Shown here piece after piece: positions 43,622 through 53,700 of a stretch of DNA of 64,000 nucleotides. The position numbers were made by a program, and so were the translations under genes. The notes under the pieces are model-generated. The model saw nothing but the letters and a program-made list of their open reading frames with translations. It searched no databases and was not told where the DNA came from. Source of the DNA: Echria macrotheca (Eukaryota; Ascomycota; Sordariomycetes; Sordariales; Schizotheciaceae); NCBI GenBank assembly GCA_030411725.1, contig MU839828.1, positions 2,232,001 through 2,296,000 on the forward strand. Reading direction: 5' to 3'. The stretch's first letter is position 1. Every line of letters begins with the position of its first letter.

Positions 43622-44342
43622 GTTTCTTTGTTTCGTCTGTGTGTTTACGATTTGGGGTGTGACGATCTGGCAAGGTGTTTTGGTGTTTGGTGTTGAGATA
43701 TCCACGGATATATATTTACTTGGGTATCTACGACGGGAGTTTGGAGGTTGGAGGGTGTCTGGGTATTTTCTAGATTTAGTGTCTCTTCTGGTCTGATGAG
43801 TATACACTTCGGGTTGGTGTTGTCTTTTTACTATTTGCTGCCCCTTGGGTTTCTGCCAGGCTGAATTAGTACGAGATATCCAATACATAACACCGGGAAT
43901 ATTCCGTACAAGTCATTACCTGGCGCGTCTCTGTGCAACAGAACACACCAACAAGCCTTTAACCGTGCCTAGCTCCCCGCATATGTCGATCAGGCCATTT
44001 CCTATCGGGTCAGGAGCAACATCGCCAAGCTTACCCAGTTCTCGAGTAGTTTCTTGAATTTTTGAATTACCATTAAAAAGCAGGCATCACAATCTCCTTT
44101 ACATATACAATCCACACCTCCTTCCTTCCTCCCCCTCCTTTTCCAACGCCCATCCAACCAACCAACCACCCCACCCAACGAAGCAATAGCACGCACCACC
44201 ACACTCCGTAATCCGCACCCAAGCCCACAACACACGAACGGGTCACACTTCTTTTATCTTCCAACCCACATACTATCAAAGTTCAAACATGTGATGATAA
44301 ATGAAAATAATGGACATGGGAATAACAACAACCAGAAAAGAA
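43622..44342. other. Intergenic region before tRNA-Ile
   Basis: 721 bp holding the 3' UTR of the SH3 gene and the upstream flank of the tRNA. A pyrimidine-rich stretch lies at ~44110-44200. No gene is visible. Confidence 0.5.
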
Positions 44343-44444
44343 GCCCGGTTAGCTCAGCTGGTTAGAGCGTCGTACTAATAACTTCTCCTGTTCGAGGAAT
44401 TATGAGGTATGCGAAGGTCAACAGTTCAATCCTGTTACTGGGCA
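44343..44444 (+). tRNA. tRNA-Ile (anticodon AAU) with a 28-nt intron
   Basis: Cloverleaf read by hand: acceptor GCCCGGT pairs with ACTGGGC (one G-T pair); D-arm GCTC/GAGC with loop AGCTGGTTA; anticodon stem TCGTA/TGCGA around loop CTAATA-A; T-arm AACAG/CTGTT with loop TTCAATC; discriminator A. Anticodon AAT (A34 expected to be inosine) decodes Ile. The nuclear-type intron sits one base after the anticodon at 44381-44408. The mature length is 74 nt before CCA addition. A T7 run (44449-44455) directly downstream is the Pol III terminator. Confidence 0.95.
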
Positions 44445-44448
44445 TTTG

Positions 44449-44455
44449 TTTTTTT
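44449..44455 (+). terminator. RNA polymerase III terminator of tRNA-Ile
   Basis: Seven Ts starting five bases after the tRNA discriminator base. Confidence 0.85.
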
Positions 44456-46212
44456 GCCATTTTTTCCTCCTTATATTCTTTTTCTGTGTTTTCGCCTATG
44501 CGTGCTGTTTTGTCGCGCGGGTGGAAGCGTTTCTATCTGTCTTGTCCATTTTTGTTTGTGCGTGCTTCTGTTGTTTTCCGTGTCAGGGGAAGAAGCCCAA
44601 GCCACGCAGGTGTTTTTAATGGTGGAGGAGGGCTTAGCATATAGGGGTCGGGACAGCAATATGAGATAAACGAAACAAGGCTCTCTGCTTTAAAACCTTT
44701 GCCCATCAAAGGAATAAGCTCTTGCTGGCTTACACAGTATAGTTCTAGCCTCAGCGCGGACCAGGTGTACCTCCCTACCTCACTCAACACCGCGCACACG
44801 CTCTTGGTGACTGCTTTTCGTTAGAGTCCATGGAGTCTTTGAAGTATGCCCCCCTCGCTCGACGAGAACGCAGCATGGTGAATTGACCTTGTTGGGTGGT
44901 TCCCGAGAGGAGCGCACTGAACCACAGACAGATAAAAACAACCTACCTCACTCAGGGCGGCTCCTAAACACCCTTCCTTCTTCCTTCCTCGACCCCCCCA
45001 AAAATATATATATTTGTCTTAAACCGTAGGAAGCCGAATGCTTCCACCCCCAAGGGGTAGGCGGTCCCTCTTCTGACCCCAAAAGATAGAAGAATCGGGG
45101 CCCTTATCTTCAAGGTTACCTATCTAGGTTCGCAAGTGTGAGATATAGCAAGTAGGCTTCACAACCAGCACGAAGGAGCCATCGACCGAGCCTCATCTCG
45201 TGTAAACCGGACGATGCCCATAACTCGAAAGATTCTCACTTGTCTTTTCAAAAGGAGGAGGACAGTCTCAGAGAATGAATCGTCGAACTGCCTTTTATTT
45301 TTCATCCCCCGCTAAGTTCCTGCGTTTTCTATACGGCTAGCCTTCTCCATCGGCGTTTGAGATCCTAGGTAGGTTCCTAGGTAAATAGGTACACTTCTCC
45401 AGAGAGAGATAGTCCGAGACTAGGAGGAATATATATTTCAAGAGAGGACTGTCTCTGTTACTTGCATGCTGAAAGAGCACGGCGAATTAAATCACTTACC
45501 ATCCACCTTAATTATCCTCCAAGGATTAAGTTTTTAAGTTTTTAGCACAGAGAGAGAGAGAGAGCATTATTAGCTCGATGGATAATATACACCACTTAGC
45601 TAGGTCCCTGTAACTAAGCTGGGCCTACCATCCCATTACCAGCAAGTTGGCTGAGAACATGAGCTTTCTTTCCTTCTGATGATTTAATCGCACATATTGG
45701 AGTGCTTTAAGGAAGTAGGCAGTAGATACTCGTCATCCCATACGGTATCCCACACAGCACAAAAGGGTGAGCAGGTTTGTTGTATGCCATGAACTCGTCC
45801 GTCCCTTCACGAGCATTCTGTTAGCTGCCCCTACCAAGATGATAACGTGGAGTATATAATGTATTCATAACCTAACCTATGCAACCACCGTCATAAGCTC
45901 ATATCCTGCCTATTCAGGTCCAGCCAGCCAGCCCTCTCCCATATGCCATGCCATGCCACCCAGACCGAGATGCTACCAAAACCAAAGACCCAAACGCCAT
46001 CCTGCCCTTGGAATGCTAAAGACCAGTCGCTAGTTGCTGTTTGCCTGCGCGAACATGATGATCCCACCTCACAGAAGCCACGCATAAAAGACATTACAGG
46101 AACCACAATAACCACCATGTCCCAGACATAAAGAAACCCGTCCGATGCAAACAAGGAAAGGGACAGCCCATGGGTATCCGATGCAACGCCATCCAACACA
46201 ACTTCAGGGAAA
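44456..46212. other. Gene-poor low-complexity region
   Basis: About 1.75 kb with AT-richer composition than its surroundings. It contains an (AG)8 tract at 45549-45564, paired CCTAGG motifs at 45364-45382, a short ATATATAT run near 45005, and no credible ORF. Its right end should be the 3' UTR of the Rab gene. Confidence 0.5.
45549..45564. repeat. (AG)8 microsatellite
   Basis: Perfect dinucleotide run in the gene-poor region. Confidence 0.9.
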
Positions 46213-47296
46213 TCAACAACACCTCCTCCTCGCCCTCCCCCCACCATCGGCATCTCCCTGCTCCGCCCCCTCGGGCTGCTCAACCGTCACAGCAGGAGAA
46301 AAGCCCGGCGAGAACAACCAACTACGTCTATCCCGTCCAACCCGGAAACTCCCCCTCGGATTCACCGCATCAAAATACCCACCACCCCCTCCCCCTCCGC
46401 CTGTCCCCTCCCCTCCTGGCCCTCCGGGCGTAGGCGTCGGCCGATCCATCCCCGGCGTCGACGTCGCCGCCAATATAGCCTGCTGCATCTTGCGATTCTG
46501 CTCGACCAGCTTCCTCGTCACGACCCGGAAGACCTCGTCCACGCCCTCGCCGCTCTCGGCCGAGATCTCATGACACGCATCCCACCCGACCTCCTGCCCC
46601 CAGAACCCCGAGCTCCTCTTGGACGATGGACTCCTCGGCTCCGCACTCGCTACGACCTGCCCCCCCTGTCCAAACAGATGCTGTTGGTGGGGGTTATGAT
46701 GCTGCAACAGCAAGGGCGTAATAGGCCCGGGCGTGGTCGCCGTCGGCGGCGGCGTGGACGACAACCCCGGCGCTAGATTCTCCGCCACGTACGCGATGCA
46801 CCGCTCAAAGGGGACCTCGCGCTTCGACGGGTCGCGCGCGACGATGTCGGCCTTGGTGCCGACTACGTGCAGGACGATATCCGGCGACAGGTTTCGGCGC
46901 AGCTCCGTCAGCCAGATGCCCATCTCGGCGAACGACTGGGCGTCGGTGATGCTGTAGCAGAGGATGCAGGCGTTGGCGCCGCGGTAGTAGAGGCGCGAGA
47001 TGGAGCGGAAGCGTTCCTGGCCGGCTGTTTTATTCGGCGTACAAATCAGCAAAAACAAAGAGGAAGAGAGGGACTGAAAAAAAAGAGGAAAAAAAAGACG
47101 AACCGGTATCCCAGATCTGCAACCGCACTACCGTGTCCGTGTCGGAATCCACCACGCGCTTGGTCATGAAGCTCGCGCCGACCGTCGACGTGATCTGCGC
47201 GGGCGAGAAGGCGCCCTTCACGTAGCGCGTCACCAGCGACGTCTTGCCCACGCCCTGCGAGCCGAGCACGACGATTTTGGCCTCGAGGGATGACAT
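46213..47296 (-). CDS. Rab-family small GTPase with a large internal insertion
   Basis: Vesicle-traffic GTPase. Two exons: 47296-47104 and 47024-46213, with a 79-bp intron (47103-47025) that splits the DTAGQ motif; 334 residues against ~200-220 for normal Rabs. Seen: P-loop GSQGVGKTS (12-20), switch I region with STVGASF, WDTAGQERF (62-70), RLYYRGANACILCYS, a G4 motif of TKAD (121-124) instead of NKxD, and G5 EISAESG (217-223). Between G4 and G5 a Pro/His/Gln/Ser-rich insert spans ~150-212. The tail after ~250 is Gly/Pro-rich and ends RRRCC, a double-Cys geranylgeranylation signal, so membrane attachment is retained. The switch sequence is closest in feel to the Rab5/21/22 group; exact orthology is unsettled. 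Confidence 0.88.
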
Positions 47297-47331
47297 GTTT
47301 TTGTTGTCTCTGACTGGCTGGTCGACCGGCT

Positions 47332-47355
47332 TGCTGCTGCTGCTGCTGCTGCTGC
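47332..47355. repeat. (CTG)8 trinucleotide repeat, CAG in the Rab leader
   Basis: Eight perfect units starting ~36 bp upstream of the Rab start codon; in the transcript it would read as (CAG)8 in the 5' UTR. Confidence 0.9.
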
Positions 47356-47742
47356 TTGTCTCGCTCGCTCTCCGAGGAGCCGGCCCCGTTCACCAAATAG
47401 GCGTGCGTTGCGTGGGCGTGGGGGAGGGGAGGGGAGGGGCGTGAGGATGCTGCCTTTGTTGCTGCAAAGTGTGGAGAATCGGAGATGTTGCAGCAGGTGT
47501 CTCTCTCTGTCTGTCAGGCCTGTCACTGTCACTGCCACTGTTTTGTTAGGGGAATTTTTTAGGAGGGATTTCCCCACGCTGCGCTGCGGGGGCTGAGTGA
47601 GTGCTTGAATCACTGCCGGGCTGATTTCAATGCGATGCGCTGCGGCTGGGGCAGGCTGCTGGCAGATATTTGTGTCTCTGCTCCAGCCGTCCGTTTGCGA
47701 CCCGCTGATTTGCAAAGACTCGTGACGGGCGATAGTCAGATT

Positions 47743-47750
47743 TGACGTCA
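47743..47750. promoter_or_regulatory. TGACGTCA palindrome (CRE/bZIP site)
   Basis: A perfect CRE-type palindrome ~450 bp upstream of the Rab start codon. Fungal ATF/CREB-type bZIP factors bind this sequence; use here is inferred. Confidence 0.4.
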
Positions 47751-48192
47751 TAGATGGAGAAAAAGGTGTACACTAAGGGAAACTAGGTAGATAAGCTGCT
47801 GGAATAGAGATATGGCGATAACGATATGTCTCGTATTTAGGATTGGAATATAAGTCGAGTATACATGGGCCAAGAAATGGTCAAAGAGAAACCAGAGGAA
47901 GTCCTTGGATGATTCGACGAGGCAGCAACACACGCGGGGAAGGGAGGACGCACAGCTCCGCCTCTGGGCTGATCACCCGGGCGCCGCCGCCCCGGACCGA
48001 CCAACTATCGTCAAGCTCCGTCTGCCGTCAACACTAGCCTTGCATCGGCAGCCAAACCATCAGGCAAGACCGGATGACCACGACGTAACATGGGACTCGA
48101 GAAAAAACAAACCGGTGGTTGTCAAACTTGTTGTCGGCAACACAGTTGTATCCGACGAACCAAGATTTTCCTTATTTCCTATCTTGTAGATG

Positions 48193-49918
48193 TTACAGCT
48201 TCGACTTGACCTTGTCCGCCAACCCCATCCCTTCCCTCTGCGGCGGACACACAAGCGGATCATAGACCGAATATGCCAGACTATCAGCCGGCGTGGCCGC
48301 ATGATTGAACAGACTCCGCACATCCACCATGCTCGGATTCAGGTCTGCAATCTTGTTCGCCCCGATCAGCCGCATGTTCATCTCCATCTCGTCCTTGAGC
48401 AGCTGCATGGCCCGGTCCACGCCCGGCAGCCCGTACGCCGACATGGCATACAGAAACGGCCTCCCGATGCCCACCCCCTTAGCCCCGAGACACAGCGCCT
48501 TGAGGATATCCGTCGCCCGCCGGATGCCGCCGTCGATATAAATCTCAATCTTGTTCTCGAGCCCCAGCTCGCGCAGCACCGGCATCGTCTCGGCCAGAAT
48601 CTCAATCCCCGACCGCGCAAACTCGAGCTGGCGCCCGCCGTGGTTCGAGAGCACGACGCCCTGCACGCCCGCCTCGATAGCCTTGAGCACATCCTCGACC
48701 CGCTGGACGCCCTTGAGCAGGATGGGCATCTTGGTGATGCTCTTGAACCACGGGATATCAGCCCAGCTCAGCGCCGGGTCGATGAAGCTGCTGATGGCCC
48801 TCGCCGCGCCCTGGCTGGTGTCCGTCGCCTGCCCGTTCTGCACGTTGCTCCCCGGGTCCGTGAAGCGCGAGCGCATGTCCTTCTCGCGCCGGCCGAGCTG
48901 CGGCGCGTCGACCGTGATGAACAGGCCCTTGCACCCGCGCTTCTCGGCGTGCTGCACGATGCGCTGCGTGATCGCCCGGTCCTTGTTGACGTAGAGCTGC
49001 AGCCACTGCACCTGGCCCGGCCCGGCGGCATCGACGATCTCGTCGAACGAACACGACGCCAGCGTGGGAATCATCTGGATCACGTTGTGCTTTGCCGCCG
49101 CCCGCGTGAGGATCACCTCGCCCTCGACATGGCCCAACTTGCCCAGGGCCGTGGCCGTCACGTAAAAGGGGATGTCGACCTTGGTCCCCAGCATGGTGGT
49201 GCTGAAGTCCACCTTCTCAACGTCCACCAGGATCTTTGGCCGGAACCAGATGCGGTGGAATGCCCCGTGATTCTCGCGCAAGGTCTGGACGGTTAGCTAG
49301 ATGCCTCGCTGACAGAAAGAAAGAAACGTACAATCTCATCATCAGCAGCACTCGAGTAATACCCCCACGCCGCCTTCTTCATGACCCGCCGCGCGACCGC
49401 CTCAAAGTCCATGAGGTTGTAGCACTGCTCGAGCAGCGGCATCTCCTGGATCCGCCGCTGCCGGTCCAGCTCGTCGGGCGACTGTTCCGTCTCCTGCTTC
49501 ACCACGGTCGTCATGTCGACCGGGCCAAGATGCTTCGACCTGTCCAGGTACTTGTCGAGCGTATCCGGCGGGTGGATCGGGTCGAATTCCTCGGTTGCGT
49601 CTTTTCCCTGCCCCCCCATCAATCAATCTCAATCAGCTACCCAACCTAGCCAAGTAAAAGTAAGTCATTTCATCATCCTCACAGCATATTTGAGAATAAT
49701 CTTCTTCCCGCCGGGATGTTCTGGATTTCTCTCACTTAGTATATATATTGTCTGGGCGGAGGGGGAGGATATATATATGAGAAACAAACAACAAACCTAC
49801 CTGGTAGAAACTCAGTCACATCGTACGCCCTCCCGTGCACGATAACCCAGCAATCCTTCTCGGTGCTGTGCTTGGCCACCTCGACGCCCGTGAGCGGTGA
49901 TTTTGTCGACGACGCCAT
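48193..49918 (-). CDS. L-lactate dehydrogenase (cytochrome), flavocytochrome b2 type
   Basis: Heme-FMN enzyme oxidising L-lactate (or another L-2-hydroxy acid) to the keto acid. Four exons: 49918-49801, 49720-49683, 49607-49332 and 49284-48193; introns of 80, 75 and 47 bp; 507 residues. The cytochrome b5 domain starts almost at once (VEVAKHSTEKDCWVIVHGR), with heme ligands His41 (EHPGG) and His63 (DPIHPP). The FMN domain shows QWLQLYVNKDR, TVDAPQLGRREKD, the catalytic SNHGGRQLEF and the phosphate-binding DGGIRRATDI...GVGIGRPF. Unlike yeast Cyb2, no mitochondrial presequence precedes the heme domain. The tiny 38-bp exon 2 encodes EHPGGKKIILKYA, which is essential for heme binding. Filamentous fungi carry several paralogues, so the hydroxy-acid substrate is unsure. 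Confidence 0.92.
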
Positions 49919-50723
49919 TGTTGGATGGGGGTATAATATGTTGCGGCAGAGGATATATACCAAAAACAAAAATCCCCAAAAAGATGCGAATGATGAGAGA
50001 GAGAAAAAAGAGAGCTAGCGGTGGGAAATGTCAAAGACAGATGAGCCCCCCACCCCCTTCCGAGGATATGCAACGCTAAATGGGTACCGAATTAGACACC
50101 ACGGCGACAAACGGCTGCAATTGTCTCTGACAAAAAGTGTCAAACTCAGGTTGGATACGGAATAGATGGCACTTTTGAAATCGATAAAAACCGGGCATGA
50201 CGGATACATCTATGTATGTATTCCCCTCACCCCCCCAGACCCCAAAACATTTACGTATTCCCCAACCTCGGCCTGTCGGGCGAGCTGGGTGCGGGGAAAA
50301 TGCTTCCATGATCCCGGATTCGGGACTTCAAACCCGCAGGTGGACCCACGTCATCAGTTCACGGCCAAGCGGTATCCATCAGTGATCACCCCTGAGATGC
50401 CATGTCACGGCGAAATACCCGACTTCGGTGGACCCGTCGGTATAATCATGGAGACGAGAAATATGTACTTCTAACCATGGCCGAACCTCGCCATCCGGCG
50501 AACACGCTGCCTCACGCCGCGCTCACCAAAACCCAGTGATAAGTCCCCACCCTCCCGTAAATTCGCCTCCCATGACTATGATATATCTCACGGTCCCAAA
50601 AACGAACGCCCATGGATATTTTCCCCCTTGTACCAAGACGCCTGAAACTCGTCGCCGCCCTTGTTTCCGTGCACCAGCAGTGGAGTCCCCAAGACCCGTC
50701 CCGCAAAACTACTATTGATACAA
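49919..50723. other. Flavocytochrome b2 promoter and SCC2 3' region
   Basis: 805 bp between two minus-strand genes. No gene, RNA or repeat is recognised. Confidence 0.5.
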
Positions 50724-53700
50724 TCACGCCCAGTCGTCGAATTCTCCATCCGCGTCCATGTCCTCGGTGACTTGCTTCTTCGGACGGCCGCGCTTCCGTG
50801 GCTGAGATGATGACCGCGCTCTCTTCTTTCTGCCTCCAGGCGTGTTGCCCATCGCCTTGCGCTTCCGACCGCGCCCGGATGACGGCTCATCCATATCATC
50901 TTCATCCTCGTTGTCTGGGGTAAGGGGCTCGTCTCCATTCATGTCATCGTCATCATCCTGCACCAGAAGTTCCTTGTCGACCGTCATGAGTTCCACGAAT
51001 GCACGACACCGCTCCATCATTCCTTCCCTAGAGGTGAGGCTGGTCATGATCGCTGAAATGTCCTCCCAGAACTTGTCTCCAGTCACGCCTTGGGCCTTTA
51101 CCGGCGGTTTACCGAGGTCTTTTGTCAGACCCTTAATCTTGCCCTCGCGCCGGTTCGTGCCCATGCCGTACAGTTTCCGTAGATATGTTCGCGCTTCCCA
51201 GAGAGCAGAGAGGATCATGGACCCGGCAGTCAGCTGCCGCAGCCTCTTGACGTCGACCTGCATGCTTTCGGCTTGGAGTTGAGCACTGGGGTCAGGTGCC
51301 GAGTCCAAGGCATCCATCCGAACGGCGAAAACCTCCGACTCGATCGCCTGCGCAACTGTCGCACCCGTAGATGATACCAGCTTCTCCATGGCCGCCACGA
51401 TGTTATGCACTTCACCAACCGTCACGTATTCGAAGAAGGCGATGTTCTCGATTATAAACCGAGAATATTCGACGTGGGACGGAATATCCCCGGAGGAGGC
51501 ATCAAGCTTGGAGAGATCGAAATCCACTTGGGCGCACAGCTTGTCGAGGAATTTCTGCCGGTTCTTGCTTTTGCTGATCTTCAGCACCTCCATCATCAGA
51601 TGCAGCTTGGGTGAAAACGGGTTTGTCGTCGCCCCGCGCGAGTTCTTGACAATATCCCTCTGATATGCGAATGCCGACTGCAACGCCTTGACATATTCGC
51701 GTTCCACAACCGTTTCGTGTTTCTCGTGCATCCTCTTGTGCTGCTGGAATGCGAGCTCGGAAATGTGCGGATTGGACGAAGTTTCCAGAGTGATAAAGGT
51801 TACACCCGTCTCCTTCGGATGAACCAGACCCTGCCGATTGATGCTGGCGAGAACCTCAACGGCGAGAAACGCGTGTTCATCTTCGGTCGACATGGCAATC
51901 CGAGTGATCTCCTTAAGAAAGCGATGGGTCGTCGCGCTGGCTACCTCGTCATAGTTGGTGCCTCCCATGACGGTAAGCTCGCGCTTCTTCTCCTTCTTCA
52001 CCCCGTTGACTCCCGTCGCCTCCGAACCCTCCTCAGACCGATGCTCCTCGACAAGCAGAAACTCCTTAAAGGAATGCAAAATGAGAGACTCTAGCGCCGG
52101 TGTTTGGCTGTCGAAAATCCGCTGAAAGGTTGTGTAGACATTGGCAGATACGTAGTTCTTGGGCGCGTTCTGACATACCAGCCCGATGGCATCAAGCGCT
52201 GATTTTCGGCACTCCAGAGGCATAGCTTCCGCAGTCCAGGGCAGCAAGGTATCGATGATGAGCTTTGAGACAGTCCCGGCATAGTTCGGGGGGCAGCGGT
52301 CCTTGAAGGCATCGCGCTCGTCTTCAAGGCTGAAATGCTTGCCAATCATCCCGACGATTGACGAGTAAGCGCAAATCTGCCTCGTCTCCCGTTCGCCAAG
52401 GGTTTTTGTCTTCTGGAACAGCATCCGGGTCTTTTGAATTCCGGCCAAGCTGGAGGTGGTGACGCGTGCAATCTTCGACTTGTCGTTAAGAACCGCGCAA
52501 ATGATCGAGAGACACCCGACGATCTCGTCGAGCAGGGTGCGTGGAATCGCGCGACCTAACACAGGAAGCAGTATGCCGTGGATGTCACGGAGGAAGTCCT
52601 GATGTGCGCTAGACAGCTGGGGAAGGACCCGCCGGTAGATCGTGACGGCAGCTCTTGCGGCAGCCATGTCGTCACACGCGCTAAGTGTCTCAATTTGAGG
52701 CTTGAGAAGCCGTAGCTGCTCGAAGGTGAAAAGTCTGGCGTCAGCCTTGGCGAATATCATCAGAACCTGCAATACGTCTCTGCCAGAAGGCGTTGAGGCG
52801 TCACCCGAGTCCGTGTTATTCACCAATTCGAACATGCTCTCCACCAACTTCTTGCACACCTCCAGCGATGCCTGCGACGTTTTTGTTTGGGGGGCCAGCA
52901 GCGTCTGCAACACCTTGTCCAGAATATTGCTGGCGTTTCCTCTCTTGATGGTATGAACCATCAAGGCGACATGGTCCGAGAGTGATATTTTAGACGCCGC
53001 TGAACTCTCCCCGCCCTGGAAAGGAAGAAACCAAATCTCCTCGACCATCTGCCGGGCAAGATCCCTGACGCTCTCCTCGGGATCCTGGACGCGATGGAGG
53101 AGGCCGTTCGCAACGTGTGCCCGCAACGACCTATTGGTATTGTTGAGGTACATGTCCTTGGCCAGCTTCATGGCCCGCTTACGCACGCCCGGGCCTTGAT
53201 CAACAAACATTTCCACTATCCTTGGGAACAGCTTGGCCTCGAGTGATGGCCGCAGCGTGATGCAGTTTCCAATAAGACCCAATGCAGAGTCGCGGACCTG
53301 TGTAGAGCTGTCTTCGGCGCACTGAAGGACCAGTTCAATGACCTGAGAGTCATCGAGGATCGATGGGTCTGCCTCTAGAACCTGGTTGATGCTCTTTAGA
53401 CCTTTGCTTCTGACGGTCGGCTGGTCGCTAGCCATCGAATGCAGAAGCCGGTTCAGAATGTGGCCAAAGAGGTCGTATAATTTCGACCGTAGAAGCGTGA
53501 TCCCATATGAGAGTTTCGCTTGGCTGGCCGAAACATCCTTGAAGGAGAACTCGCTGGAAAGCCATCGACGGTCTCGAATCATGTTCCGGAGCCGGTAGGC
53601 AAGGCGGCCAAGCTCCTCGTCGCGCTCGGCTACGCTGTCTTCATACGCGTCGTAACTTTCACATATCGTGTTTCCCCAGGTAGACACGAGGAACGAGATC

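Larger units (their letters stand above)
47297..48192. other. Rab promoter/leader and flavocytochrome b2 3' region
   Basis: 896 bp between two minus-strand genes. It contains a (CTG)8 repeat at 47332-47355 near the Rab start codon, a TGACGTCA palindrome at 47743-47750 and the 3' UTR of the flavocytochrome gene. Confidence 0.5.

Noticed and set aside
45891..46283. 130-codon minus-strand ORF overlapping the end of the Rab gene
   Set aside because: Overlaps the Rab coding end and 3' UTR in another frame; low-information sequence.
48190..49296. 368-codon + strand frame opposite flavocytochrome b2
   Set aside because: Antisense shadow; composition typical of a reversed GC-rich gene.
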